DNA from: Chrysaora quinquecirrha
Taxonomy: Eukaryota; Cnidaria; Scyphozoa; Semaeostomeae; Pelagiidae
Assembly: GCA_014526335.1 (NCBI GenBank)
Contig: JACTAT010000029.1
Coordinates: forward strand, 1 to 64,000
Direction of reading: 5' to 3'
DNA length: 64,000 nt
The notes under the pieces: generated by a model
The model's database searches: none
What the model was told of the DNA's origin: nothing
The model's input: the letters and a program-made list of their open reading frames with translations, nothing else
Part shown: piece by piece, positions 34,519 through 44,987 of the stretch
Position numbering within the stretch: the first letter of the stretch is position 1
Layout of the letters: each line of letters starts with the position of its first letter
Program-made: the position numbers and the translations under genes

Positions 34519-37203
34519 TCATAGCCTCCACACTTTTTCGAGGTGAAGAAAGTCTATTGAGACAAGTTCGAATGGTTGGGTGGTCACAATACTCTGTAAT
34601 GGTGCTCTTCCTGGGATGTGCGGCTTTCTTTGTTTGATACAGGAACAATGTTTGGCAATGAAAGTCTCAATGTCTTGTCGCATGTAAGGCCAGTAAAACC
34701 GTTGGACTGCTAACTGTATAACACGATCACTGCTCAAATGACCCATTTCACTGTGTAATTCTTGATATATAACACGATGAAACTTCTTTGGCAGCACAAT
34801 TTGATTGTTTTCACTGGTCTTTCGACACAGAAGCCCTTCGTCTGAGATGTACAGTTTCTCCCAATCCCGCATCAATATTCTGACTCCTGGGGCTGCATGT
34901 GTGATTACGTCCTTTGAGGGCTTTTCTCCCTTGGCTTTAAATCGCAGCACCGGAGCAATAATGGAATCCGACTGTTGGGCTTGCAAGATATCATTTGATG
35001 TGATGGTCGTAAACACGAGTCCATTTGAACTGACTGGTTGCTGATCAAGTTCTACAGCTTCAGCATTGGTGGGTAGACACATTATCCAGGGCACTAGGCC
35101 ATTGTGCTGTGCCGACATAGCTACAGCTGTAGCTTGAAGAATATCAGGTGACAATTCATTTGTACACAATTTCATCACATCCTCTATGTTACTTGGCATT
35201 CTTGACAGAACATCAGCATCAACGTTTGTCTTTCCTGGTCTATACTTTACTGTGAACCGAAAATCAGCAAGCTCTGATACCCAGCGATGTCCTGTCGCGT
35301 TCAATTTAGCTGTAGAGAGGACATATGTAAGGGGGTTATTATCCGTGAAGACTGTAAAAGATGGTGCATAGAACAGAAAATCACGGAAGTGATCGCATAC
35401 TGCCCATTTCAGTGCTAAGAACTCTAGTTTGCCACTGTGTAAGTGATAGTTCTTTTCTGCAGTTGTCAAAGTCCTTGAAGCATAGCCAATAACACGCAAT
35501 ATGCCATCTTGTTCTTGATACAAAACAGCTCCTAGGCCTGACGCACTAGCATCGGTATGTAGGACAAACGGTAGATTGAAGTCTGGGTAAGCAAGCAATG
35601 GCGGTGATGACAGGCAGTCAATAAGCTTATTCAACGCTTGCTGATGATGGCTCTGCCAAGCAATCGGTGCTGTTGACGGAACAGTAATTTGCTTCTTGTG
35701 TTGACGATTAGTCTTTAAATTCTTCTGTGGGCTGGACTCCTTATCTTGTTGCGGCCGCTTCTGCAATAATTCAAATAAGGGCTTCGCAGTCTGTGAAAAG
35801 TTCTGTATATACTTCCTGTAATAATTGAGAAATCCAATAATCCGTCGTACATCACCAACAGTTTTTGGTTTGCTATCTCGCAGCTGGTGGATAGCTTCTA
35901 TGTTTGACGTGTCCATGTGGTAACCTTGTTCACAAATTATATGTCCCAGGTACTTAACTTGATGCTTAAAGAGTTCGCATTTCTTTGGTTTGAGTTTAAG
36001 TCCGTTACTTCGTAATCGCTCTAATACAGTTGACAAGTGCTGAATGTGTGACTTAAAATCCGGACTGAAAACGATAAGATCATCAAGGTACGGAATACAG
36101 AATTCGTCACGGATTCCCTCCAGGCAATGTTCCATGTACCTCTGAAACCCCCCTGGGGCATTGGTGAGGCCAAAGGGAATCCTGACCCATTCGTACAGGC
36201 CCCAGGGGGTAATGAATGCAGTCAGGTGCCGGGAGTCTTCCTGAACAAAGCCCTGGTGGTAGGCCTTCCCTTGGTCAAGTAGGGAAAACCAACGATTTCC
36301 ACCAAGACTTTGAAGCGTTTCATCTATTCGCGGCAATGGATGACGGTCTTGTATAGTACGAGAATTCAATAAGCGATAGTCCACGCAAAGCCGTAAGCTG
36401 CCATCCTTCTTCCTTACACAAACCACTGGACTGGAATAATTTGAGCGAGATTTGACAATCCAGCCTTTATTCAGCAAGTCCTCCAGATGTTGCTTAACTT
36501 CAGCATATAATGGCTTTGGTATTGCCGTGTAGGTTTTTTGGACTGGTTTTGGATCTGACAACTTAATTGGTAACTGCAGTTCCTCAGCACAACCAATATC
36601 ATTTTCAGACGACGAAAATGACTCTGCGTTTGACAGCAGCATGTCTTCAGCAATTTTTCGCTGTTGACCATCCAAACCACTCAAGTCAAATTGTTTTAGG
36701 AAGTCAGGATGGATGTCTTGCTTTGCAGCCTCTGGAAGATCCATAGATGGTTGCTGTACATCAGATTGCATTTGATTACTCTCAATGACAGGGGGGCTGC
36801 GTAATTTGGTCTCAATGGGAACTACTGATTTGACAGGTTCTAACCTTCCCAAAACAGTACGAGCTTTGAGCAGAATTTTGTGATTTGTTGCGTTATAGAT
36901 AGATAAATTGACTCTGTGTGATTGACCCTTCGACAAAGTCAGTAATACTTGGTTTACTTCTAGACCATGAGGCCATGGTTCAGTTTCATCAGGCTCAAAC
37001 AGAGCTTGAGTTTTAAATTCATTTACTACACAACCTGTACGGCATGAAACTCTCACACTTTGCTTGGGTGCAATCCAAACATTGCGCTTGGGTGTTTTTA
37101 CAGTACCTAACTGGATGTCTTTATCGGCTCGCAGAAACGACATAAGGGCTTCAACTGTCTCAGGTTGTTTCTTAAACGAGGCTGTCATTGCATTAAACAA
37201 CAA
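34519..37203 (-). CDS. Gypsy copy 2: Pol (linker, RT, RNase H, integrase zinc domain)
   Basis: 894 codons in one frame. Domains in order: linker with [15 protein letters not shown] (residues about 1-230), reverse transcriptase (about 230-420; [25 protein letters not shown]), connection, RNase H (about 520-640; [28 protein letters not shown]), and integrase HHCC domain (about 800-880). It stops in the integrase core because of a short indel. Ty3/Gypsy order (RT-RH-IN) is clear. Reverse-transcribes and integrates the element RNA; expected in Gag particles. Confidence 0.95.
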   Translation of the reverse strand: MLFNAMTASFKKQPETVEALMSFLRADKDIQLGTVKTPKRNVWIAPKQSVRVSCRTGCVVNEFKTQALFEPDETEPWPHGLEVNQVLLTLSKGQSHRVNLSIYNATNHKILLKARTVLGRLEPVKSVVPIETKLRSPPVIESNQMQSDVQQPSMDLPEAAKQDIHPDFLKQFDLSGLDGQQRKIAEDMLLSNAESFSSSENDIGCAEELQLPIKLSDPKPVQKTYTAIPKPLYAEVKQHLEDLLNKGWIVKSRSNYSSPVVCVRKKDGSLRLCVDYRLLNSRTIQDRHPLPRIDETLQSLGGNRWFSLLDQGKAYHQGFVQEDSRHLTAFITPWGLYEWVRIPFGLTNAPGGFQRYMEHCLEGIRDEFCIPYLDDLIVFSPDFKSHIQHLSTVLERLRSNGLKLKPKKCELFKHQVKYLGHIICEQGYHMDTSNIEAIHQLRDSKPKTVGDVRRIIGFLNYYRKYIQNFSQTAKPLFELLQKRPQQDKESSPQKNLKTNRQHKKQITVPSTAPIAWQSHHQQALNKLIDCLSSPPLLAYPDFNLPFVLHTDASASGLGAVLYQEQDGILRVIGYASRTLTTAEKNYHLHSGKLEFLALKWAVCDHFRDFLFYAPSFTVFTDNNPLTYVLSTAKLNATGHRWVSELADFRFTVKYRPGKTNVDADVLSRMPSNIEDVMKLCTNELSPDILQATAVAMSAQHNGLVPWIMCLPTNAEAVELDQQPVSSNGLVFTTITSNDILQAQQSDSIIAPVLRFKAKGEKPSKDVITHAAPGVRILMRDWEKLYISDEGLLCRKTSENNQIVLPKKFHRVIYQELHSEMGHLSSDRVIQLAVQRFYWPYMRQDIETFIAKHCSCIKQRKPHIPGRAPLQSIVTTQPFELVSIDFLHLEKVWRL

Positions 37204-37949
37204 ATTTGAAGACTCAATCCTTGAATACCATCGTTTTGAGACACAATAATTGGATTCTTGACTACTTCTTCAATGACATTGTAGCCAATAATAGGGTTTG
37301 CAAGGCTGTTTCCAGTCACCAAGAATGGTACAATGATAGGAGAAGGGTCTTGCTCTCCTGAAAGGCTAAATGCTAATTCCACATACCCACAATAAGGAAT
37401 AGGGGTGTCGTTTGCAGCTCTGACATCAAGCCTTGTATGTACACCTAACAAAGTTGCTAAGTTTTTAAGTTCTATTTCTCCAAAATTTGATCTGAGGAAT
37501 GACCTTGAAATCACTGAAACTTGGGAACCAGTGTCCCATAGTGCTTTAGTTTTTATACCATTCAGATTACAGTCAATAATGCATTTATTACCAACCAAGG
37601 ATGAGATTTTGGCATATTCCTTTGGTGATAAATGTGTCATAGAGTCACTAATTTGAATTTCATTGCTTTTAGACAAAATATTCAGTGCCTTACAACAACT
37701 TTGGTGTTGAGACCAGTGTTTCTTTTGGCATGACACATTACAATATTTTGCAACACGACATGAAGCACAAATCAACAATTCTATACCCAATGTCCCTTGT
37801 TTTCTACAAAAATGGCAAGCTTCTAATTGGGGCTGATCTACGACTACACCGTGCCCCCCTGATGCAGTCGCGGTTGGTTTCCCTGGGCCAGTCTTTTCTA
37901 CAGCCATAGGAAAAATGGTCATCTGAGCCACAAAAGAAGCAATGGTCAC
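37185..37949 (-). CDS. Gypsy copy 2: MYND-like zinc finger and aspartic protease
   Basis: 254 codons. A MYND-type finger ([34 protein letters not shown]) lies just before a retropepsin with [19 protein letters not shown], the DTG-type active site, and [14 protein letters not shown], the flap/ILG-like region. MYND fingers usually bind Pro-rich peptides; none is standard in Gypsy Gag-Pol. The preceding zinc knuckle lies in another frame at about 37970-38050 and joins only if homopolymer lengths are as in copy 1. Confidence 0.8.
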   Translation of the reverse strand: MTIASFVAQMTIFPMAVEKTGPGKPTATASGGHGVVVDQPQLEACHFCRKQGTLGIELLICASCRVAKYCNVSCQKKHWSQHQSCCKALNILSKSNEIQISDSMTHLSPKEYAKISSLVGNKCIIDCNLNGIKTKALWDTGSQVSVISRSFLRSNFGEIELKNLATLLGVHTRLDVRAANDTPIPYCGYVELAFSLSGEQDPSPIIVPFLVTGNSLANPIIGYNVIEEVVKNPIIVSQNDGIQGLSLQICCLMQ

Positions 37950-38076
37950 ATTTTCAGCTTTACTTTCTTCACAAGATTTACATTTTGCTTAGGTTTTCGT
38001 ATCTTGGCCTGGGGCATCTCTCTTGCAGGACTCTGGGTACTTTTTTTTAAAGCATCAACATCTGATCTTAATGCAT

Positions 38077-39276
38077 TTAATGCAGCCAAAATCTGGTCCT
38101 GTTTTGGTTGTTTTGGGTGTACTTTTCAGGTTTTTCCACAGGTGCAGTTGAAACACTTGCAGCTTGCACCTTCTGCAACTTTTTATTAGCGCTGGTGAAT
38201 TTGTTGACTCTCTCTTTTTCAATTGACATTGCCAAATTCATTTCCCTAATTAGGGTTTCATCAGGAATCCTTTCATCTTTGAGAAAGGGTCTCATTCTGC
38301 TTCGAATTGTATCATCAATGAGGCCTGTCTCGACTGAGTGAACAAAAACGGTTTGAACATGATTTGCATCAAATTTTATAACAGCATTTTGTTCTTGGCT
38401 TGAAACAATGATTTGCTCACGCAATTTTAGACAGCGCATTAGAAAATTCAAGGAAGACTCATTTTTTTCTTGCACTATGTTACTTAATTCCTGATAAGCT
38501 TCTGTGGGGGTCTTTTCACAGTAATGGCTTTGCAGAATTTTTCTTAAATCTCCCAAAGTCAGGCTTTTTTTGCTCTCAAGATAAGACTTTAAATGTAAGG
38601 CTGGGGAAATAGCTTGAATTACCCCATCTACAACATCTCTTTCAGAATATCCCTTGGCTAGACCACTTTCTATTTGCTTGTCTAAACTATTAAATGAAAT
38701 GTGACCTTTATCATTTGAAATGTTGCCATTGATTTTGAAATCTTTGACCCTCAACATAGTGCCAAGAGCTTGTAAATTCTTATCTACTTGAGGCTTACCT
38801 TTCTTTGAATTGGCATTACTTTCTGCTTGATTTTTAGAAATATTTATACTAATCTTTTTCAGTGACTCTTGGGCTTTATTGATCTGTGCCTCCTTTTCCT
38901 TGAGCAATTTCTCCATGGCTTCATACTCTTTCTTCACCTGCTCCACTAAAGCTTTTCCTTTCTCCAATTCTCCTCTTTCTCTCTCCATATCTTCATCACT
39001 ATTTCCTTTGTCCTCTGTTTCTTCTAGGTAGGACTCCTCTAATGGTGGTGGGTCTCCAACTATTGACTTCATCAATGCTTCCAAGAACTCCATGTTATCT
39101 CTCTCATCCTGGCCCAAACTTTTCTCGATTGCCGTTCTTATCAGCCTTATAACAGCGATTTTTGACAACTCTTCTTGCAAATCCACAATCCCCAATTTCA
39201 CTGCAACTTCTTTCAGATCGTTCAGTGTTAATTCGAGCAATTTGGACTCCACACTAAGCTGCAAATCCTCTGCCAT
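38077..39276 (-). CDS. Gypsy copy 2: Gag
   Basis: 399 codons starting MAEDLQLSVESKLLELTLND. Residues about 85-150 are a charged coiled coil (GELEKGKALVEQVKKEYEAM), and 200-340 a helical capsid-like region (SLTLGDLRKILQSHYCEK, SSLNFLMRCLKLREQII). It ends NRTRFWLH; the zinc-knuckle region continues in another frame in both copies, which could be a frameshift site (CCAAAACAACCAAAAC nearby) or shared sequence error. Structural protein of the particle. Confidence 0.85.
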   Translation of the reverse strand: MAEDLQLSVESKLLELTLNDLKEVAVKLGIVDLQEELSKIAVIRLIRTAIEKSLGQDERDNMEFLEALMKSIVGDPPPLEESYLEETEDKGNSDEDMERERGELEKGKALVEQVKKEYEAMEKLLKEKEAQINKAQESLKKISINISKNQAESNANSKKGKPQVDKNLQALGTMLRVKDFKINGNISNDKGHISFNSLDKQIESGLAKGYSERDVVDGVIQAISPALHLKSYLESKKSLTLGDLRKILQSHYCEKTPTEAYQELSNIVQEKNESSLNFLMRCLKLREQIIVSSQEQNAVIKFDANHVQTVFVHSVETGLIDDTIRSRMRPFLKDERIPDETLIREMNLAMSIEKERVNKFTSANKKLQKVQAASVSTAPVEKPEKYTQNNQNRTRFWLH

Positions 39277-39359
39277 GACGAGACGTAAAATCCAAAATAA
39301 CTTAGGCCATCAGCATGCAGAACCCGAATTCACGCAGGCATTTAAAAATCCACAAAACA

Positions 39360-39377
39360 AACTACCATCAGCTACCA
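39360..39377 (-). other. primer-binding-like site of Gypsy copy 2
   Basis: Two bases inside the 5' LTR on the minus strand, TGGTAGCTGATGGTAG has the TGG start expected of complementarity to a tRNA 3' CCA. The primer tRNA was not identified. Confidence 0.55.
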
Positions 39378-39379
39378 AA

Positions 39380-39564
39380 TGTTGCGATAATCGATATTGT
39401 GGATTTGAAACAAGAAAGTATTGATTGAAAATTTGCAGCGGAAGAATTTATTATCTCAATAACTCCTTGTTACAAAAAGCGATCGCCTATTTTCAAGAAT
39501 CAAAAAAATCAAAAAAAATCCAACGGTTACACAAAAAAAACGTGCTCTGACCCAGTCCTCCACA
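39380..39564 (-). repeat. LTR 3 (5' LTR of copy 2)
   Basis: 185 bp, same as the other two LTRs. Followed by the TGTG duplication and the resumed satellite. Confidence 0.95.
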
Positions 39565-40404
39565 TGTGTATATATGTGTGCCTACCTAGGTGCCACACAA
39601 AACACACGAACCACAAGAATCAGCATCGACCCTCTGACTCTCCATGTGTGTATATATGTGTGCCTACCTAGATGCCACACAAAACACACGAACCACATGA
39701 ATCAGCATCGACCCTCTGACTCTCCATGTGTGTATATATGTGTGCCTACCTAGGTGCCACACAAAACACACGAACCACATGAATCAGCATCGACCCTCTG
39801 ACTCTCCATGTGTGTATATATGTGTGCCTACCTAGGTGCCACACAAAACACACGAACCACAAGAATCAGCATCGACCCTCTGACTCCCCATGTGTGTATA
39901 TATGTGTGCCTACCCATGTGCCACACAAAACACACGAACCACATGAATCAGCATCGACCCTCTGACTCTCCATGTGTGTATATATGTGTGCCTACCTAGG
40001 TGCCACACAAAACACACGAACCACAAGAATCAGCATCGACCCTCTGACTCCCCATGTGTGTATATATGTGTGCCTACTATGTGCCACACAAAACACACGA
40101 ACCACAAGAATCAGCATCGACCCTCTGACTCTCCATGTGTGTATATATGTGTGCCTACTATGTGCCACACAAAACACACGAACCACAAGAATCAGCATCG
40201 ACCCTCTGACTCTCCATGTGTGTATATATGTGTGCCCACCTAGGTGCCACACAAAACACACGAACCACATGAATCAGCATCCACCCTCTGACTCCCCATG
40301 TATGTATATATGTGTGCCTACCTATGTGCCACACAAAACACACGAACCACATGAATCAGCATCGACCCTCTGACTCCCCATGTGTGTATATATGTGTACC
40401 TACC
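39565..40404 (+). repeat. 82-bp satellite array, right arm of FB-L (outer part)
   Basis: About 10 satellite units continuing the array interrupted at 25056, then the non-repetitive terminal part of the arm. Confidence 0.95.
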
Positions 40405-40639
40405 TGTGTGCCACTCAGGACACACAGAACACAAGAATTTAGAGATAGTCGGTCTCTCTCTCTCAGTGTGCGTGTGTCTGCATGTGGCTATAACAATATA
40501 TGTGGATAGTATGAGAGGGAGGCTATATAAATAATGAGATAGAGGCTACTTGGTCCCAAATTTTGAGAGAAAGAATGGTCTAAGAAGTTCAATGAGTTGG
40601 AATTTCGATCGGGATATATCGAGGGATAGCCCGAAAAGA

Positions 40640-41241
40640 AAAGGTCAACGCAAAAAAACTCAACTTCGCATCAAAGCAAACAGTGATGGGTTGTTAGGTA
40701 GCCACCCAGAAGGTGGAAAATTGTTCTTTGGTGCCATCTGTGTACAAGACAATATCGTCTGTGATTTTGATCTTTCGTGAATATGGCGTGGATGACAAAT
40801 GACTAAGGTTTGTTGATTATTTTGTTAATTAAAATGCAAGGGAAAACAATTCGCAAGTCGCCAGCACGCACGCGTCACCAGTCACCCAAGAAATGATAAG
40901 AGAGACGCTAATAGCAAATATATACGAGTTGAAGGGATGAACCAGTCATTCTATTTCATCATTAGATGAAACCAAAAAATCCTGTTTTGTTTGGTTTATG
41001 CCGATCTTTTTTTACGATTTCGCCTTCAAAGTATCATCATTTCAACATTTTTACCCGCAATATGAATGGCGCCAAGTTTTTCGTGGCAAGTTGAATACGG
41101 TCTCCATGATTACTTTGTTATTAGGTGTGAAGACTAAGCGAAAAACTGATAATCCTCCACAACTTGACAACATGTTGCGGTGCCCATGATCAGATTCTCA
41201 AAGGACGACTTTCCATTCATAAAAATTGAATCGCGTATTGT
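40640..41241. other. no gene recognised
   Basis: Flank of FB-L. A frame to 40780 with LRIKANSDGLLGSHPEGGKL looks protein-like but has no recognised domain and begins inside the element arm. Confidence 0.35.
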
Positions 41242-41244
41242 TTA

Positions 41245-41797
41245 GGGGCCGCACACAAATCGATTCTTTCACGCAAAACGTCCATTGGACGTTTTCAAAT
41301 TACCCCCACCCCCCTCCCCCCAAAACGTCCCATTGAAATCGATATTATATTGCCTTCGCAAGCAAGACTGCAAATGACCTATTACGAGTCGAGCTCCTGC
41401 GCCCTGAGTGGCCACCTCGAAGACGAAGCAAAACATAACGCAACGCGTAAACGAAATAAATTTGACAACGAAACTTACGATAAGGATATTCCCCAATGCG
41501 TAATAACTTAAATATCAAATTAAAAGATATTTTGTAAGTCATGCGTGTCAAAAGTTTTTCCCAAAGTCGTTGCACTCAAAACGGCCTAAACTATTTCGAT
41601 GTCATCTACGTACAGGCTACGTTAGGCTACGTAGGTAGGCTAAATGTATATAGAAAATGCAAAGTTCTCAAAAAAAATAATGATAGTCAGAAAAAATCGA
41701 TATAACTGGATTTTGAAAACGTCCGGTCCTTGTACCCCCTCCCCCCCAAACGTCCAATGGACGTTTTGCGTGAAAGAATCGATATGTGTGCGGCCCC
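41245..41797. mobile_element. PIF/Harbinger-like MITE
   Basis: About 50-bp inverted ends, GGGGCCGCACACAAATCG on the left and complement on the right, followed by CACGCAAAACGTCCATTGG, with TTA directly outside both ends (41242-41244 and 41798-41800). A TTA target fits PIF/Harbinger. Interior noncoding. Confidence 0.75.
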
Positions 41798-41948
41798 TTA
41801 ATAAACTATCATGAGAGTTGTTAATGAATCATATTTCGACCTTGTGAATAACGCTCTGTGATTGGTTTACAAACAATAAACCATTCAATTTAGTAATAAA
41901 AATATGCCTCTACGTGCAGGGAATCTCAGTGTTTATTATATTTCTAAG

Positions 41949-44408
41949 TCAATGTTCTGCAATTCTGACAGAGGAGTGGAAGTTGCTGCTATGCTGGATT
42001 TCATAGTTGTTGCTCACTTTGCATTGACTGCTGCAGTCTGCACAAATCCACCTTTCTTTGCCAGGTATGTTCCGTATTAGTACCTTCTGTAGGTTCACAC
42101 ATGATTTGTGATATGATGTGGAACAGAGCGAGCAATCTTGTACCTCAAAGACATCATCAGGACTTATTGGCATACGACAAACACAGTGAACCCTAAAGTA
42201 GGCCAGAGTTCCCAGGTTTGGCACTCTGTTTCCTCTGTTAGGGAAACATGTTAATTTTCCATTCTGTAAACATTGCTGCAGATGTGACCTCATTTTGTCA
42301 ACTTCCAAATAGAAGCTCCTTGGATCCAAACCATAACAAAGCATAGTTCCATATGCTTTGGCAAACAGACCACAATTACAGGAGTCTTCTTGCTTATGGA
42401 CATCCTCAAATTTTACAAGAATTTCCGAACTGCGTGAATGAATAATTGAAGCTATGATACTTTGGATTTCAAAGGGTAAGTGTCTCCCTCCCAAACTATC
42501 CATTATTCTTACGTGGGACATGTTCTGCATTCCAATATTGGTTAGCAGCATCCAGTGAGTATGGTTTTTATTAACTATTTGCATAAACTCACCACTTTCA
42601 ATATTAAATTGAAGTGTTGCTTGAAGCAGGGTGTCTTGAAAGCCTCCAATATGTGGAAATTGCTTTTTTAAGAGGAGTTGTGCTGCATTTACGAGCTTGT
42701 CATTTAAACATATATCTTTTGATTCCAGAATTTCTCTATCTTCAGCTTTGAGTAAAATGTTTCCAATCTTCAACCATAATTGATCATTCCCTTCAATTTC
42801 TGATGAATCATCTGAACTTTCTATAAGAACTTGATCACTTTCATCCTTATAAACTTCTCCATCACTTGTTGTAATAAGAACTTGATCACTTTCATCCTTA
42901 TAAACTTCTCCATCACTTGTTGTTTCACTTGCATCACTATTGTTGTCAGAGCTATTCAGTTCGATTTCTTGGCCTATAGTAACTTCCTCTATCTATGAAA
43001 AAGTTGATTGAGGAAAATAGCTAAGTACTAGGGATTGGCTATTTATGGAAAGAAACAATTAAAGTTATTAATTAGTACTATGTACCTCTGAGACATTGTA
43101 ACTATGTACTTCTTTTTCATTTCTTCTACCTCTTTTTAGTCTAGATGTTTTTTCTATAAAGACAGATAATCTTGTTGGAAAGCTTGTTCTGTGTTAGAAA
43201 GCAAATCAGCCACCTGTGTTATGGAAAGGGCTTACCTAATTTTCCTGTGCCAATGTTAAAGAAACTTTCTCTCTGCAATCTTTGCTGTTCCGCTTTAACT
43301 CCAACACAGTTATTCTTTGGACGTTTGGGAAGTTTTGGTAATTTTGCAACTACTTTTTCTGAGCAATCTGACTTTCGTTTCTTTTGTTTCTTTTGTTTCT
43401 TTTCACAATCTTGATTGCCTTCCATCATTAAATTATTTTCCTTTTGGGCAGATAAACGTAATTCAGTAAGAATCTCCTCCAACTGGGTTTGTAATTTCGG
43501 TAATGAACCAGCATTGTAGCTTGTGAATGTCAGGCTTCGTATTTGATCCAAAAGGTCACGACAAGCTGCTCCTGTTGTTCTTGTGTGTGATACTGGCAAA
43601 GGAAGCCTCCCAGGGCTAGACTCCAGGAGTTCCGATTCTCCACATTCTCCAGTTGGCAATGCTGATGAAAATAGAAAAAAATTGACTTTTTCTATATTTT
43701 CGAAGTTTAAAAAATTGAATGATTTTAGTATAAAAGAAGTCATAAATCTTGCAGAATTTAAAGTGGCATCTCTAAATTCTAATTCTCTGGCTTGCTCTAG
43801 AGAATTAAGCTCTTAATTCCCATCTTAGCCTGCACACAGACTTTTCTGACTAAATGAAATGAAAATTTTCATGGTCGATACTTGAAAAAATGAAATGGAA
43901 ATGACATACAGTATAAAATGTCAAAGACTTCAATGATAATTTCAACTTACAAGGCTCATTTTGTTTGTTGCTCTCTTGAGTCTCATTTACTCTGTTTGTT
44001 TCCTCAGCACCTTCCACATTATGATGTTGCAAGGAGCAGTTTGGATCAAGAGTGAAGTAAGCTGAATCTCTATATTCGACTGGTAATGATTCCCATGAGA
44101 ATTCTTTAAAATGTATGATGGCTGCGAACATGTGCTTACAGGGAAGAAAATGTTCTTTCCAACTGTAGCACTCACAGCTTGGCATACCGTGATCATTGAA
44201 CACTACTCTGTATATGTTTTGTTCACTCTTGACTATAACTGAAGTACTGGACTCAACAGCAATATTTGTTGATGAAATTCTGCCTGCAAGTGATAGTTTC
44301 TCCAGACAATGAAGAACAAATTTTCGAGGACGATCAAGAAGGTATTGTGGCACCCATGCAGAGTAACATCTGTATCCACTTGAAAACTTCACATTCATTG
44401 AAAATCAC
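41949..44408 (-). CDS. SWIM zinc finger, ULP1-like protease and PHD-like finger (C-terminal half of a MULE-derived gene)
   Basis: Exons 44408-43951, 43661-43236 and 42988-41949 join in frame (GTAAGT, GTAAGC donors; AG acceptors). The first has a SWIM finger (CECYSWKEHFLPCKH) after RPRKFVLHCLEKLSLAG. The second is a Ser/Lys-rich linker with a basic KKQKKQKKRK. The third has an acidic region with a 17-residue duplication (SDGEVYKDESDQVL twice), a C48/ULP1-like protease with the triad in order HTHWMLL, RIMDS and QEDSCNCGLF (Q-x-D-x3-C-G), and a PHD-like Cys/His finger (HCVCR, CSLC, YHKSC, WICADC). Such proteases remove SUMO or ubiquitin-like tags; substrate unknown. This half is intact. A TGA at 44405-44407 sits at the 5' junction. 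Confidence 0.8.
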
Positions 44409-44987
44409 CTGTTTAAAACAGAAGTTTCTCAAGGTTGGTTTCTTTAAATCACATGGATTATGCAAGCAAGCAATTTGTAATTGTTAACCAAGGTTGGATG
44501 TTCTTGCAATAGTGTTTACATTTAATGAATAAGTGATATAGACCTACAGCTTGCGTCACCAGACTAATATTCTGGAACAAAAACCTGGGAGGTGGGCACT
44601 CATTTACCCACCTTGGAAGATGGGAGGGCTGGAAAGCTGAGTTGGCTGTTGACATGCACTTCCCTCAGTCCGTAATGATTCATAAGTTTCATATGTGATA
44701 ATTATTGACAGAGATATAGCCGATTGAAGGGTAATTTGCATTACCTGCTTCCAAATATGGGCATTTGCTGGTCACGTGACTAAGTCCGCAACACCATAAC
44801 CCATACCACACGGTTCCTTGATAAATTCTACGAAAAGTAAGACCCTTACCAAAGCTACTAAGGAGTTCTTGCAGATGATACACAAGCAAAAGTGGGAGGG
44901 GGGGGGGTGAAAAATGCCCACCCTCCCCATACCTAATAGGGTTCACTGTGCCATCATATAATCATATAATGTAATCACAACTCTTAC
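44409..44987. other. intron of the MULE-derived gene
   Basis: No exon recognised; contains a G-run near 44895-44907. Confidence 0.5.

Larger units (their letters stand above)
25057..39564 (-). mobile_element. tandem pair of Gypsy-type LTR retrotransposons sharing the middle LTR
   Basis: Order on +: LTR, internal copy 1, LTR, internal copy 2, LTR. The three LTRs are 185 bp each and look identical. The outer borders show a 4-bp target duplication, TGTG, which rebuilds the satellite motif CCATGTGTGTATATATG exactly when the insert is removed. Genes read on the minus strand: Gag, zinc knuckle, MYND-like finger, protease, reverse transcriptase, RNase H, integrase, and a long Pro/Ser-rich tail. No envelope gene is seen. 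The two internal copies are almost identical apart from homopolymer lengths, so insertion was recent. LTR-LTR unequal exchange would explain the shared LTR. Confidence 0.95.
17234..40631. mobile_element. 23.4-kb foldback-like element FB-L with 82-bp satellite arms
   Basis: The left end starts GGCTACCCCTCGATATATCC and the right end is its inverse complement, ending GGATAGCC. About 220 bp of non-repetitive inverted repeat continues inward on both sides (17234-17455 and 40405-40631) before arrays of an 82-bp satellite in opposite orientation. A perfect 8-bp direct repeat, CGAAAAGA, flanks the ends (17226-17233 and 40632-40639). The terminal GGCTAYC also begins FB1. The central region 20250-24150 holds a hAT insertion. 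The right arm is split by a 14.5-kb tandem Gypsy insertion; without it the element is about 8.9 kb. No encoded transposase recognised. Confidence 0.85.
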
